Shown piece by piece: positions 33,204-44,824 of a stretch of DNA of 64,000 nt. The notes under the pieces were generated by a model that worked only from the letters and a program-made list of their open reading frames with translations, had not been told where the DNA came from and did not search any database. A program made the position numbers and the translations under genes. This DNA comes from Myxococcales bacterium (GTDB taxonomy: Bacteria > Myxococcota_A > Polyangia > Haliangiales > Haliangiaceae): NCBI GenBank assembly GCA_016720595.1, contig JADKKI010000006.1, forward strand, positions 248,001 through 312,000, in the 5' to 3' direction. The stretch's first letter is position 1, and each line of letters starts with the position of its first letter.

Positions 33204-33209
33204 AGCCTA
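33204..33209 (-). promoter_or_regulatory. -10 box TAGGCT, leaderless-type
   Basis: On the minus strand TAGGCT ends 7 bases before the SDR ATG at 33196, exactly 18 bp from the outward -10 box of the kinase gene. Confidence 0.55.
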
Positions 33210-33227
33210 ACCGAACTCGCCGGGTGA

Positions 33228-33233
33228 TAGGGT
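33228..33233 (+). promoter_or_regulatory. -10 box TAGGGT (extended), leaderless-type
   Basis: TAGGGT preceded by TGA ends 7 bases before the GTG at 33241. Its expected -35 position coincides with the SDR -10 box on the other strand. Confidence 0.55.
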
Positions 33234-33240
33234 CTGCGAG

Positions 33241-36200
33241 GTGGGTTCGCAGGACGAAGATCCCAAGCTAGGGATGGCGCCAACAGCGGTCGGCGCGGTG
33301 GGTACGGTCGCCTCGCAGCCGACCATCGCCGCAGGCTCGATCGCCTCGCAGCCGACCATGGCCAGCGAACCGAGGCAGCCGGCCGTGCCGTCGGGCATCG
33401 ATCCCACGGTCGCGTCGTTCGACCGCGGTCTGCCGCAGCTGACGCCCTCGCGGATGGTCGTGGTTCAGGCCGACATGTACCAGCGCCTCGACGAGCTGGC
33501 ACGCGGTGGCCTCGGCCGGATCTCGCGGGCGCGGGATGTGCGGAGCGGGCGGACCGTGGCGATCAAGGAGATGATCGCGAGCACCGAGGACGCCGCCGTA
33601 CGGTTCGCACGCGAGGCGATGATCACCGCGAACCTCGAGCATCCCGCGATCGTGCCGGTGTACGAGGTCGGGCGCTGGCCGAGCGGTGAGCCGTTCTTCG
33701 CGATGAAGCTGGTCAAGGGGCGGCCCCTCAACGTGGTGATCGAGGAGGCACAGGATCTCGATGCGCGTCTCGCGCTGGTCTCCCACGTGCTCACCGTCGC
33801 GGATGCTCTCGCGTACGCGCACGGCGAGAAGATCATCCATCGCGATCTCAAGCCACACAACGTGCTGTGCGGCGCGCACGGCGAGACCGTGGTGATCGAT
33901 TGGGGCCTGGCCCGCCGGATCGACGAGGAGGAGACGACCTACTCGCTCCACCGCCGGATCAGCGCGGAGCCCGGCCAGACCTATGTCGGCGCGATCATGG
34001 GCACGCCGGCGTACATGCCGCCCGAGCAGGCGCGCGGCAAGCGCGTGGACGAGCGCGCGGATGTCTATGCGATCGGCGCGATGCTCTATCACCTGCTCTC
34101 CGGGAGGCCGGCGTACGCGGGCAAGACTCTCGACGAGCTGATCGAGAAGGTGCGCAGCGGTCCGCCGGCTCCGCTGGTGGAGCTGGTCCCCGAGGTGCCG
34201 CCGGATCTCGCGGCGATCGTCATCCGCGCGATGGCGCCCGAGGCCTCCGATCGGTATCCCACCGCGCTCGAGCTCGCCACCGATCTGCGCCGGTTCACCA
34301 CCGGGCAGCTCGTGCTCGCACACCGCTACACGCGCGGGCAGCGGATCCGACGGTTCGTGGCGAAGCACCGCGGCGCAGTCACGATCTCGGTGCTCGCCTT
34401 GGCGGCGCTGGTCGTCGGTGGTGCATTCTCCGTGGCGAGCATCGTCAGCGCGAGGGATGACGCCCGTTCGGAGCAGGGACGTGCGGAGTCCGAGCGTGGG
34501 CGCGCGGATCGCGAGAGAGACGAGGTTCGGCGTCAGCTGGTCGCCGCGCACACCGATCGCGCTCGCGTCGAGCTCTCGGTAGAGCACCCGCGCGAGGCGC
34601 TCGCATTCCTGGCCGCTGCCGGCGACATCGCGGGACTCGATGCCAACGTCCGGTATCTCGCGGCCCGTGCACTGTCGTCGATTCCGAGCGGAAAGCGGTT
34701 TCCCGAGCTCGACATCCAGAACGTCGAGTTCATCCCGGGCTCGCACGATCTCGTGATCGGCTCGGGTGCCTCGCTCATCCGCTGGAATCCCGCCAGCGAC
34801 GCAAAGGTCTGGGAGAACCCGGGCAAAGGAGGCGATGTCCTGATGCTGGGTTCGGATCGGCTGATCGTGGGTCGCGAGCGCGCCCTGATCGTCCTCGATC
34901 TGGCCACTGGCAAGGAGATCCGGAAGATCGAGGCGCCTTCGGTGGTGCCTCTCGCGGGGTTGCTCGGCCACGATCATGCCCGCCGGTGGATCGCCGCGGT
35001 CACGCTCGCTGGCGTCGAGCTGTTCGACCTTCAGGCGAATGCGCACGTGGCCTCGATCAAGCTGGGGCCAAACAATCAGGTCCCGCTCGTCTCGCCGGAT
35101 GGTCAGCACCTCGCTGTCGGCATGGCGGTGAGCGACGTGCAGAACAAGCTCCAGCTGGTGGACCGCACGGGGCGTGTGCTGGCGGCGCTGTGCAACGACT
35201 GCAGGACCCTTCGCGCCGTAATCGATGGGATCGCGATCACGGACTACCGCGTCGGCGAACCAAATCACGTGAAGCTCTTCGACTGGTCTGGCAAGCAGCT
35301 GCTGGACCTCGCTCCAGCATCCGTAGCCGAGGTCACGGAGATCGCGCAGTCCCCTGACGGGCGCTGGCTCGCGATCTTTCTGAGTGACGGAATGTTCGAG
35401 ATGCACGAGGTCGGGAAGGGGCTCCGCTGGCGCCAGACCATCAGCGACCGCGCATATGAAGCAAAGTTCGACGCCCGCGGTCGGCTGTGGTTGCTCGGCT
35501 CTTACGTCAGCACGCACCTCTACGACGCAGCCACTGGGATCGAGCTGGCACGCTGGGCCCTCGGCGGCTTCGCGATGCGGATCTCCGACGACGGAGATCA
35601 GATCGCCGTCGCCACGCCGCGCATCGGTGTGACCTCATGGAGTGTCCAGCGAGGTGCTTTCGAGGTGCTTGCACCGTCTGCCGCGCGCGTCCGCAAGGTG
35701 GTCTTTGACGGAGACCGCCTGTTCACGTCGAGCGACGATGGCCTGGTGTCGCTGTACGAGCCGGGCAAGCCCGTTCGAACATTCGCAAAGCATCAGGAGA
35801 GAGTCACCGCATTGCAGGTCGTCGGGGCCGAGCTGATGACCTCGAGTCGCGACAACACCACCGTGATCCGAGATGCGAGCACAGGAGCGGAGCTCGAGCG
35901 CCATGCAGTTGGACCTCGTGCTGCACTCTCACCAGACGGCGCACATCTCGCGCTCAGCGGCCTCGATGGCAACGTGTCGCTCGTCGATCGCAAGACGAAG
36001 GCATCGCGCGTGATCGGCAAGTTCTCGACCGAGGTGTCGTCGATCCGCTGGACCCCGGATGGCTCCAAGTTCGCAGCGATCGACAACAACTCGATGACGA
36101 TGGTGTGGAGTGCAGACGGCACCAAGGTCAAGGATCTCCCATCGGCCGAGACCGGGATCGACGTGGTGTTCTCGAATGACAGCAAGTGGATGGGCATCAT

Positions 36201-36732
36201 CGGTGGGACGCCGCAAGCAATCGTTCACTCTGTCGAGCCCGGGGTTCCGGCGCGCGTGCTCGAGCCCACGCGCATGCCGAGTGTGACGATGAGCGTCGCG
36301 TTCAGCCCCGGCGACTCGCGCGTCGCCTTCTCGGACCAGGGCCGGGTGCGGATCTGGAAGTTTCCGCAGGTCGAGCTCGAGACCACGATCCCGACCGGAA
36401 CCGAGGTGGTGGCGCTCGCGTGGTCTCCTGATGGCACGCTGCTCTATGGCGCCGGCGTCGACCGCAAGGTGCATGCCTGGGAGATCCCACGAGGCCTCGG
36501 AGCCACAGAGCTCGGCACCGTCAGTGAGGTCTACGGTCTGACGTTCGATCCGAAGCGACCGCGGATGGCGCTGGTCACACTCGGCGCTGCGATGCTGTGG
36601 AACCTCGACACCCTCACGCTCGATCTGCCGAAGCTCCGAGCGCTGGTCTCGTGTCTCGACGAGCGTGACCCGGTCACCGGCGAGACACACCGGATCGATG
36701 TCGCCGCGTGCAACCGGATCACCGCGCCGTGA
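33241..36732 (+). CDS. Membrane Ser/Thr kinase with C-terminal WD40-like beta-propeller
   Basis: 1,163 residues. A low-complexity N-terminus with a repeated 'ASQPT' unit precedes a kinase domain (~82-355): 'GGLGRISRA', Lys109, 'HRDLKPHN' (Asp202) and DWG (220-222) instead of DFG. DWG is common in this kinase group. 'MGTPAYMPPEQARG' is the activation segment end. A membrane span at ~379-402 is followed by an Arg/Glu coiled coil (~405-440) and then ~700 residues of propeller repeats ('AQSPDGRWLAIFLSDG', 'LAWSPDGTLLYGAGVDRKVH'). The propeller would be outside the cytoplasm and probably senses a ligand or partner. It is the largest of three kinases in the window. Confidence 0.9.
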   Translation: MGSQDEDPKLGMAPTAVGAVGTVASQPTIAAGSIASQPTMASEPRQPAVPSGIDPTVASFDRGLPQLTPSRMVVVQADMYQRLDELARGGLGRISRARDVRSGRTVAIKEMIASTEDAAVRFAREAMITANLEHPAIVPVYEVGRWPSGEPFFAMKLVKGRPLNVVIEEAQDLDARLALVSHVLTVADALAYAHGEKIIHRDLKPHNVLCGAHGETVVIDWGLARRIDEEETTYSLHRRISAEPGQTYVGAIMGTPAYMPPEQARGKRVDERADVYAIGAMLYHLLSGRPAYAGKTLDELIEKVRSGPPAPLVELVPEVPPDLAAIVIRAMAPEASDRYPTALELATDLRRFTTGQLVLAHRYTRGQRIRRFVAKHRGAVTISVLALAALVVGGAFSVASIVSARDDARSEQGRAESERGRADRERDEVRRQLVAAHTDRARVELSVEHPREALAFLAAAGDIAGLDANVRYLAARALSSIPSGKRFPELDIQNVEFIPGSHDLVIGSGASLIRWNPASDAKVWENPGKGGDVLMLGSDRLIVGRERALIVLDLATGKEIRKIEAPSVVPLAGLLGHDHARRWIAAVTLAGVELFDLQANAHVASIKLGPNNQVPLVSPDGQHLAVGMAVSDVQNKLQLVDRTGRVLAALCNDCRTLRAVIDGIAITDYRVGEPNHVKLFDWSGKQLLDLAPASVAEVTEIAQSPDGRWLAIFLSDGMFEMHEVGKGLRWRQTISDRAYEAKFDARGRLWLLGSYVSTHLYDAATGIELARWALGGFAMRISDDGDQIAVATPRIGVTSWSVQRGAFEVLAPSAARVRKVVFDGDRLFTSSDDGLVSLYEPGKPVRTFAKHQERVTALQVVGAELMTSSRDNTTVIRDASTGAELERHAVGPRAALSPDGAHLALSGLDGNVSLVDRKTKASRVIGKFSTEVSSIRWTPDGSKFAAIDNNSMTMVWSADGTKVKDLPSAETGIDVVFSNDSKWMGIIGGTPQAIVHSVEPGVPARVLEPTRMPSVTMSVAFSPGDSRVAFSDQGRVRIWKFPQVELETTIPTGTEVVALAWSPDGTLLYGAGVDRKVHAWEIPRGLGATELGTVSEVYGLTFDPKRPRMALVTLGAAMLWNLDTLTLDLPKLRALVSCLDERDPVTGETHRIDVAACNRITAP

Positions 36733-36733
36733 C

Positions 36734-37339
36734 TCAGTACTGATCGGGCGACATCGCGCCGTCGAGCAGATCCGGATCGACCGGGCGCAGCAGCTTGGCG
36801 AGCATCTGCGCGGCCGCGATGCCCATCACGGCGCCGATGCCGTAGGCCCAGAACCCCATCGAGATCCCGACAAACCCGGCGCCGCCGGGCTTGGTCGCCA
36901 CGAACACGCACGCCGTGATCAGCGACGCCATGAGGCCGAGCAGCGCGACGGTGGTCGGCGCGATCGGAAGATCCTTCCGCTGCTTCTTGTACGCGAGGCC
37001 CGCCGCGGCCAGGAGGCCGAGCCCGGAGATCAGGCACAGCGCGAACGTCGCCCAGCCCATCGGCGCGAACGCGCTCGAGGTGGTGCGCGCCGAGTCCGGA
37101 TCCATCTCGCGCACGCGCTCGATGAACGCACCGTTGGACATGTCGCCACCGTCGGTGCCGCTGAAGATCGCGCAGTTGTGGCAGCCCATCGGCCCGAAGC
37201 CGATGTCGATCGGGGCCGGCCGGGCGACCCAGCTCCGCGAGAACGCCGCGAACATCAGCAGGGCGGCGGCGAGGGCAGCGAGGCCGATCGCCAGCATGCG
37301 GTTGTCGCTCTTGGGCTTGCCACTGAGGTCGAGGTTCAT
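36734..37339 (-). CDS. Four-span membrane protein, unknown
   Basis: 201 residues with four hydrophobic spans (~16-36, 90-112, 125-147, 155-178). The first external loop contains a C-x2-C ('GPMGCHNCAIFSG') and an Asp-rich stretch. A 'PMG' motif appears both in that loop and before the second span. The family is not recognised. TATAAG ends 8 bases before the ATG, a near match to the leaderless promoter pattern. It converges with the kinase gene, 1 bp apart. Confidence 0.6.
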   Translation of the reverse strand: MNLDLSGKPKSDNRMLAIGLAALAAALLMFAAFSRSWVARPAPIDIGFGPMGCHNCAIFSGTDGGDMSNGAFIERVREMDPDSARTTSSAFAPMGWATFALCLISGLGLLAAAGLAYKKQRKDLPIAPTTVALLGLMASLITACVFVATKPGGAGFVGISMGFWAYGIGAVMGIAAAQMLAKLLRPVDPDLLDGAMSPDQY

Positions 37340-37428
37340 GACGCGTCCTTATATCCAGGCCCCCAGGAGATGGGGACGTTAGTTCCGGACGGAGGCGGCA
37401 GGCGGGAGTCGCACCCCAGCGCGACTGC

Positions 37429-39495
37429 TCACAGGCCACGGGGCGGGAGCTGGGGCATGACCTTGCCCATCTCCACGTATTCATGGTGCGCGCCGCTCCA
37501 CAGGTCCTCGGGCAGCATGCCGCGCCCGGCCCGGGCGGCGATCACGGCGGCGCGGACCACCGCGTTCTTGATGTAGCCGCCGGTCATGTCGAACCGCTCG
37601 GCGAGGGCGAGGAAGTCCACCCGATCGTGGAGCTCGGCCTGCGGCGGGAGCAGCTGACGCCACAGCTTCTCGCGCTCGTCGACCTCGGGGTCCGGGAACC
37701 GGATCCGGAAGTTGAGCCGCCGCTGCAGCGCGGGATCGATCGCGGCCTCCGCGTTGGTGGTCAGCACGCTGACGCCATCGAAGGTCTCCATCCGCTGGAG
37801 GATGTAGTTGACCTCGAGGTTGGCGAACCGATCCTGCGCGGTCTTGAGCTCCGTGCGCTTGCCGAACAGGCTGTCGGCCTCGTCGAACAGGAGCATCGCG
37901 TGCGCGTCCTGCGCCTCGTCGAAGATCTTCCCCAGGTTCTTCTCGGTCTCGCCCACGTACTTCGAGACCACCGCGGAGAGATCGATCCGCACCAGCTCGA
38001 GCCCGAGGGTGGAGGCGACCACGCTCGCCGCCATCGTCTTGCCCGTGCCAGGCTCGCCCGAGAATAGCGCCGAGACGCCGCGCGAGATGCCGAGGTGTCG
38101 CTGATAGCCCCAGCGCTCGAGGATCTGCGCGCGCTCGCGCACCATCGCGATCATGTCGTGCAGGGTGTCGATCACGTCGTCGGGCAGCACGAGCTCGGTG
38201 AATCGCGCCTTGCGATGCACCACATTGCCGTAGGTGCCGAGGCGGACCGAGAGCCTGCGACCCACGGCGGCCTCGAGCCCGAGCATGTCGACCGTGGATC
38301 CTGCGGCGGCGGCGTAGCGCGTGGCCTCGGCGACGACCTCGGCGATCGCGCCTGGACCGATCACGTACCGCGCTGCGAGCTCGGTGGGCTCGGTGGTGGC
38401 CGCGTGGGGTGTGAGGGCCGCCGTCCACGCGCGCTCGCGATCCGCGAGATCGGTGCGCGGCATCGCGACGACCAGCGCTGGGCGCCGCAGCTCGAGGTGT
38501 CCGCTGCGTCCGCTCGTGGTCGCGAGGATGAGGCCGGGGAACGCGGTGATCGCGTCGGTGTGCTCGGTCGAGAGATCGCCGCGTTCGTCGTACAGCGCAT
38601 CGGCCTCGGCGAGGAGCGGGACGGCGCCGCGCAACCGGGCCGCGGCGAGGGCGTGCCCGAGCAGGGCCACGCGCAGGCGCTCCTCGGTCGCCACCACGGG
38701 CGGCACGGGGATCACGAGCAGCGGACGGCCGAGTGCGCGCGCGATCCGGTGCGCCGCAGCGCGCCGACCAGAACCTCGGGGACCGCGGAACACGACGGCG
38801 ATGTCGGCGGAGACCCGCGGGATCAGGGTGTCGAGCTCGGTGAGCGTCGCGGTGGGGAGCAGCACACCGAGCTCGACCTCCGGGCCGAGGATCTCGAGGA
38901 GTCCAGCGAGCGGCGGCTGCAGAGCCTCGTCCCCGAGTAGCCACGCGAGGGCACCATGGGTGATCTCGAGCGTGGCCGCGAGGCCGTCGCCCTCGATCGA
39001 GATCAACCGGCCGCGCCGGAGCAGTCCGCCGGGCGCCGTGGCACGGATCAACGCTGCTGCCTCCAGACCGAGCACGTCGGCGCAGGTCTCGACGTACAGC
39101 GCAGGGCGACGGCGCGGGGCGAGGGCGTGACACAGCTCGCGCGTGTCGAGATCGAGGGCGTACGCGAGGCTCGCGACCAGGAGGCCCGAAGCGACCGGTG
39201 GAAGGCCCATCCGCTTGGTCAGCAGGCCGAGCCGCGTGGCGCTCGCGTCGTGAGCGGCAGCGTCGGCGATCGCGCGATCGATCTCCACGGCAGCCTTCGC
39301 GTGCGTCTCGCGCGGGCGCAGCGTCCCGCCGGCGAGGCGGGCGAGCGCCTCGGGATCCCGGAGGAAGATCTGCGAGGGCACGCGCGGATCGGCGAACCCG
39401 GAGCCCGCGTTGAGGCGCCGCACCAGCGCGGCCTCGGCGTGGAGCCTCACCTCGCCGATCAGCGCGGCGAGCGGCGCTGCGGTGATCTCAGCCAC
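37429..39495 (-). CDS. Tandem AAA+ ATPase, first module degenerate
   Basis: 688 residues. The N-terminal ~220 residues are helical with a winged-helix-like part. Residues ~230-400 form a degenerate AAA module whose P-loop reads 'RGPRGSGRRAAA' (Arg for Lys). The second module (~430-680) is complete: Walker A 'GEPGTGKT' (480-487), Walker B 'LLFDEADS' and arginine finger region 'ALQRRLNFRIRF'. It is of the classic/Vps4-like type, and the same layout is used by ATPases beside extracellular contractile injection systems, although no such genes are nearby. Its GTG start overlaps the stop of the upstream repeat-protein gene by 8 bp, so they are co-translated. Confidence 0.8.
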   Translation of the reverse strand: MAEITAAPLAALIGEVRLHAEAALVRRLNAGSGFADPRVPSQIFLRDPEALARLAGGTLRPRETHAKAAVEIDRAIADAAAHDASATRLGLLTKRMGLPPVASGLLVASLAYALDLDTRELCHALAPRRRPALYVETCADVLGLEAAALIRATAPGGLLRRGRLISIEGDGLAATLEITHGALAWLLGDEALQPPLAGLLEILGPEVELGVLLPTATLTELDTLIPRVSADIAVVFRGPRGSGRRAAAHRIARALGRPLLVIPVPPVVATEERLRVALLGHALAAARLRGAVPLLAEADALYDERGDLSTEHTDAITAFPGLILATTSGRSGHLELRRPALVVAMPRTDLADRERAWTAALTPHAATTEPTELAARYVIGPGAIAEVVAEATRYAAAAGSTVDMLGLEAAVGRRLSVRLGTYGNVVHRKARFTELVLPDDVIDTLHDMIAMVRERAQILERWGYQRHLGISRGVSALFSGEPGTGKTMAASVVASTLGLELVRIDLSAVVSKYVGETEKNLGKIFDEAQDAHAMLLFDEADSLFGKRTELKTAQDRFANLEVNYILQRMETFDGVSVLTTNAEAAIDPALQRRLNFRIRFPDPEVDEREKLWRQLLPPQAELHDRVDFLALAERFDMTGGYIKNAVVRAAVIAARAGRGMLPEDLWSGAHHEYVEMGKVMPQLPPRGL

Positions 39496-40285
39496 TCGGC
39501 TTCTTCCACCAGGTCTGCACGGCCGATCTCGCGATCTCTGTAGGGTCGCCGAGCGTGGTCGGCTGCTCGGCGCGCTTCACCTCGGGGCCGGGGCCGCTCA
39601 CCGTCGAGACGTGCTCCGGGCGCTTGGCCTCCGGGCCGGTGCTCAGCGCCGAGGGCCGCTCCTCGCGCTTGGCCTCGGGGCCGGGCCCGCTCACCGTCGA
39701 GGCTGGACGCGGCGCATCGGGATCCGACGGCTTGGTCGGCTTCCCCGGCTTGTCGCTCTTGTCGTCGGTCTCCGCGATCGACGCGAGGAAGCGCTGCCGC
39801 TCGTCGCCCAGGAGCTCGTCCTGCGCATCCATCAGGCCGGCGAGCTGCTCGCGCACCTGGGCCACCGTCTTGGTGAGGAGATTCAGGCTGCCGCTCAGCT
39901 CGGCGAGCTCGGTGGCTTTCCCGCTCGACAGGTTCGGCTGCAGCACCGCCAGCGCCTGCTCGAGCAGGCTCTTGCGATCTTCGGCGAACACGAACATGTC
40001 CATCTCACCGCGCCCGGTCACCGCCGCTTGCAGCGCCTTGAGCGCCAACAGCTCGCGTGCGGGGAGAGCGAGCTGCTCGACGTTGAGCTCGTTACCGCCG
40101 AGGATCTCGCGCATCGCATCGATCAATCGGCTGCCGCGCTCGCGCTCCATGTCGCGGACGCCTTCGCCGGCGATCTCGGGGAGCTCGGTCTCCTCGTGCT
40201 CCCCACCGACGGGCGTGTGCAGCTCCTGGTGCTGCTCCGCTCGTGCGAGGTCGGGACCCTCGAGCTCCTTCTCCTCGGCGCGCAC
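39488..40285 (-). CDS. Repeat-tailed partner protein of the AAA+ ATPase
   Basis: 265 residues. An acidic N-terminus and a helical middle (~55-170, 'SLLEQALAVLQPNLSSGKAT', 'LTKTVAQVREQLAGLMDAQD') are followed by a disordered Lys/Pro/Asp tail with about three copies of a ~16-residue unit of the type 'STVSGPGPEAKREERP'. The repeats show as similar blocks in DNA at about 39570-39720. It lies 9 bp after the HiPIP-like gene and overlaps the ATPase start, so it is probably an adaptor or substrate handler for the ATPase (inference). The GTG at 40285 is the assumed start; a shorter form starting at 'MERERGSRL' is possible. Confidence 0.6.
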   Translation of the reverse strand: MRAEEKELEGPDLARAEQHQELHTPVGGEHEETELPEIAGEGVRDMERERGSRLIDAMREILGGNELNVEQLALPARELLALKALQAAVTGRGEMDMFVFAEDRKSLLEQALAVLQPNLSSGKATELAELSGSLNLLTKTVAQVREQLAGLMDAQDELLGDERQRFLASIAETDDKSDKPGKPTKPSDPDAPRPASTVSGPGPEAKREERPSALSTGPEAKRPEHVSTVSGPGPEVKRAEQPTTLGDPTEIARSAVQTWWKKPSG

Positions 40286-40294
40286 GCTACCGGC

Positions 40295-40534
40295 TCACTC
40301 GGCCTTCTCCCACCACTGGCACCACCACGGTCCGCCGACGAGGATCCGCAGCTTCGGGTGCCAGCAGTACGAGATGTTCTCGTCCGGGTTCAGATAGAAC
40401 AGGCAGTTGTCACAGCGCTCGTCGCCGTACGGCTGACCCTTGAGCACGTTGTCCTCGACCATGTGCTTGAGCTGCATGGCGAGCTTCTCGTCGATCTCTT
40501 TGGGCTCGGGCTTGGGAAGGTCATCGTCGGCCAT
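40295..40534 (-). CDS. HiPIP-like small iron-sulfur protein
   Basis: 79 residues with four cysteines spaced C41-x2-C44-x12-C57-x14-C72, followed by an aromatic cluster ('GGPWWCQWW'). This closely follows the high-potential iron-sulfur protein pattern (C-x2-C-x~14-C-x~13-C with G-W-C near the end). Unlike photosynthetic HiPIPs it has no Tat or Sec signal, so it would act in the cytoplasm as a [4Fe-4S] electron carrier or structural protein. TACACT lies 8 bases before the ATG, so it may head its own transcript with the repeat protein and AAA+ ATPase, even though it is only 24 bp behind the WbpP-like gene. Confidence 0.6.
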   Translation of the reverse strand: MADDDLPKPEPKEIDEKLAMQLKHMVEDNVLKGQPYGDERCDNCLFYLNPDENISYCWHPKLRILVGGPWWCQWWEKAE

Positions 40535-40542
40535 CGCCGACG

Positions 40543-40548
40543 AGTGTA
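40543..40548 (-). promoter_or_regulatory. -10 box TACACT, leaderless-type
   Basis: On the minus strand TACACT ends 8 bases before the HiPIP-like ATG at 40534. It lies inside the 24-bp gap after the WbpP-like gene and could give the downstream three genes a separate promoter. Confidence 0.5.
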
Positions 40549-40558
40549 GATCACCCGA

Positions 40559-42888
<2,330 letters not shown>

Positions 42889-43012
42889 CTGCGACGAGGA
42901 CACCACGATCACGCACCACGATTCAAGCTCGGTTGCGTGTGGTCGGCGTGAGTGAGCGGAAGCGCACGGCTCCCGCGCGCGCGCGGGCGGCGGGTGCGCT
43001 GCAGCGCCACGG

Positions 43013-43666
43013 TCACCCGACCAGCAGGACGCCGAGGAACCGACCCTGGGGCATCAGCGCCGCGAGCTGGACCAGCTCACGCTCGCGGGTCTGGTGGGCG
43101 CGTCCGACGAGGGCCACCGCGTCCATGCAGGCGGCGGCCGTGGCGTGCTCGCCGAGCAGCTCGAAGCCCGTCAGGTCGACGAGGACGTGGGCGAACAGCT
43201 CCGCACCTTCGAGGAGGACCCGGGCGAGCTGGGGGACCACTTCTCCCGCGCGTTCGGCCCGAGGCGGAGAGAGCAGGGCGAGCGAGCCTCGCAGCCACCG
43301 CGTCGAGAACGCGGATCCTTCGTGATCCACGGCCTTGCCCCGGTTGAGCATCGGGAGGCCTGGGTACCGGAGGTTTGCGTCGACGACCGCGACGGTGGCG
43401 CCGGAGACCTCGCACAGCGCGAGCCCGAGCTGGATGATCAACGGCGGCACCGCCACTGCATCGTCGCTGGGGACAAAGCCGATGACCCCGAGCTTGTCCT
43501 CGCGGATCTTGCGGGCGATCCGAGCGCAGGCCGCCTTCAGCTCGCCGTGCTTCGCTCCCCCCAGCTCGATGCCGATCGATGCGAGCAGCGCGTCTTCGCC
43601 AGCATCTTTGCCCGCACCTTCTCCCGCACCTTCGCCATCACGACGGGAGGGTGAGGAGTCGGTCAC
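43013..43666 (-). CDS. Degenerate tyrosine-kinase-like (CpsD/BY-kinase) protein
   Basis: 217 residues from the GTG at 43666, picked because TATGCT ends 7 bases before it; the ATG at 43678 is the other choice. The fold resembles bacterial tyrosine autokinases/ParA-type ATPases: 'KLGVIGFVPSDDAVAVPPLI' sits where the Walker A (SxxPGEGKT) belongs but lacks the Gly-Lys-Thr, while 'VAVVDANLRYPGLPML' matches the Walker A' 'DADLRxPxxH' segment. There is no Tyr-rich tail. It is probably a non-catalytic regulator of polysaccharide export (inference). It lies 124 bp upstream of the dehydrogenase gene. Confidence 0.6.
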   Translation of the reverse strand: MTDSSPSRRDGEGAGEGAGKDAGEDALLASIGIELGGAKHGELKAACARIARKIREDKLGVIGFVPSDDAVAVPPLIIQLGLALCEVSGATVAVVDANLRYPGLPMLNRGKAVDHEGSAFSTRWLRGSLALLSPPRAERAGEVVPQLARVLLEGAELFAHVLVDLTGFELLGEHATAAACMDAVALVGRAHQTRERELVQLAALMPQGRFLGVLLVG

Positions 43667-43673
43667 GCGCACG

Positions 43674-43679
43674 AGCATA
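43674..43679 (-). promoter_or_regulatory. -10 box TATGCT, leaderless-type
   Basis: On the minus strand TATGCT ends 7 bases before the GTG at 43666 and overlaps the ATG candidate at 43678, favouring the GTG as start. Confidence 0.45.
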
Positions 43680-43717
43680 GCTTGCCGATCGGGGCATGCG
43701 TGGAGTACCCAGTCCCC

Positions 43718-44824
43718 GTGTGGTCGATCGTGCACGTGTTGAGCTCGTATGGCGTGGGTGGCCAGGAGCGCGTCGCGCTCGACCTCGCGATCGGGCAGCA
43801 GGCGCGCGGTCATCGGGTGTCCGTGATCTCGCTCGCTCCGGAACCTGATGGTGCGATGGCGCAAGAGTTCGCCCAGGCGGGCATCGCCACGCATCGCGTC
43901 CCCAAGCGTGGTGGGCTCGATCCCACGCTGGTGCCTCGCCTCGCACTCGCGCTGCGTCGCTGCAAGGCGGACGTGGTCCACACGCACAACCCGCTGCCGT
44001 TGATCTACGGTGCTCCCGCGGCTCGGCTCGTCGGGGCCGCCGCGATCCACACCAAGCACGGGATCAATCCGGGATCCCGCGGGCAGCGGATGCTCCGGCG
44101 GGCAGCGGCGCGGCTGACCCACGCGTTCGTCGCGGTGTCGTCGACGACCGAGGCTCAGGCGCGCGATCAGCGCGATGCGCCCCTCGCGAAGCTGCACTCG
44201 ATCCCGAATGGCATCCGCCTCGATCGCTACGCTCCCGATCTCGAAGCGCGAGCAGCGGCACGCGTGGAGCTCGGGCTCGGGGATGCGTGGGTGATCGGCA
44301 CGGTCGGCCGGCTCGATCAGTTCAAGAACCAGGCGATGCTGGTGCGCGCGGCGGCACCTCTGCTGTCCTCGATGGTGCGGCTCGTGATCATCGGGGAGGG
44401 CGACGCACGGGCCGAGGTCGAGGCCGCGATCGCCGCGCTCCCCGAGCCGCGCTGGGTCGTGATGACCGGACGGCGGATGGACGTTCCGAGGCTGGTCCAC
44501 GCGTTCGACGTGTTCGCCCTGTCATCGAAGTCCGAAGGCCTCCCGCTGGTGGTGCCCGAGGCGATGGCCGCTGGTCTGCCGATCGTCGCGACGTCGGTGG
44601 GTGGGCTCCCGAGCGTGGTCGATCCGGGGGTCACCGGCTTGCTCGTGCCGGTCGACGAGGCGGCGTTCGGCGTGGCGCTCGCCAGCCTGGCCAACGATCA
44701 CGCACGCGCGAAGGCGATGGGCGCGCGCGGCCGCGAGGTGGCGCTCGCCCGCTACAGCCACGACCGCATGGTCGATCAGTACCTGACGCTGTACGGCGAG
44801 GCGCTCGCTACGCGCGCGCGTTGA
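43718..44824 (+). CDS. GT4-family glycosyltransferase
   Basis: 368 residues from the GTG at 43718, which begins 'WSIVHVLSSYGVGGQERVAL', the typical start of family 4. GT-B fold: 'ADVVHTHNPLPLIYGAPAAR' in the N-domain, 'IGTVGRLDQFKNQAMLVRAA' and the donor-binding E-x7-E in 'SSKSEGLPLVVPEAMAAGLP'. It adds a sugar from a nucleotide donor to the lipid-linked polysaccharide intermediate at the inner membrane. TACCCA is 6 bases before the GTG. The gene overlaps the convergent PilZ gene by 17 bp. Confidence 0.88.
   Translation: MWSIVHVLSSYGVGGQERVALDLAIGQQARGHRVSVISLAPEPDGAMAQEFAQAGIATHRVPKRGGLDPTLVPRLALALRRCKADVVHTHNPLPLIYGAPAARLVGAAAIHTKHGINPGSRGQRMLRRAAARLTHAFVAVSSTTEAQARDQRDAPLAKLHSIPNGIRLDRYAPDLEARAAARVELGLGDAWVIGTVGRLDQFKNQAMLVRAAAPLLSSMVRLVIIGEGDARAEVEAAIAALPEPRWVVMTGRRMDVPRLVHAFDVFALSSKSEGLPLVVPEAMAAGLPIVATSVGGLPSVVDPGVTGLLVPVDEAAFGVALASLANDHARAKAMGARGREVALARYSHDRMVDQYLTLYGEALATRAR

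Noticed and set aside
37429..39495. Contractile injection system locus
   Set aside because: Only the AAA+ ATPase recalls such loci; no sheath, tube, baseplate or spike genes are in the window.
42972..42987. Alternating CG palindromes (here and at 44810-44821), possible Z-DNA or terminators
   Set aside because: Such CG runs also occur inside coding regions of this G+C-rich window (for example near 14211 and 49558), and no T run follows, so they carry little signal.
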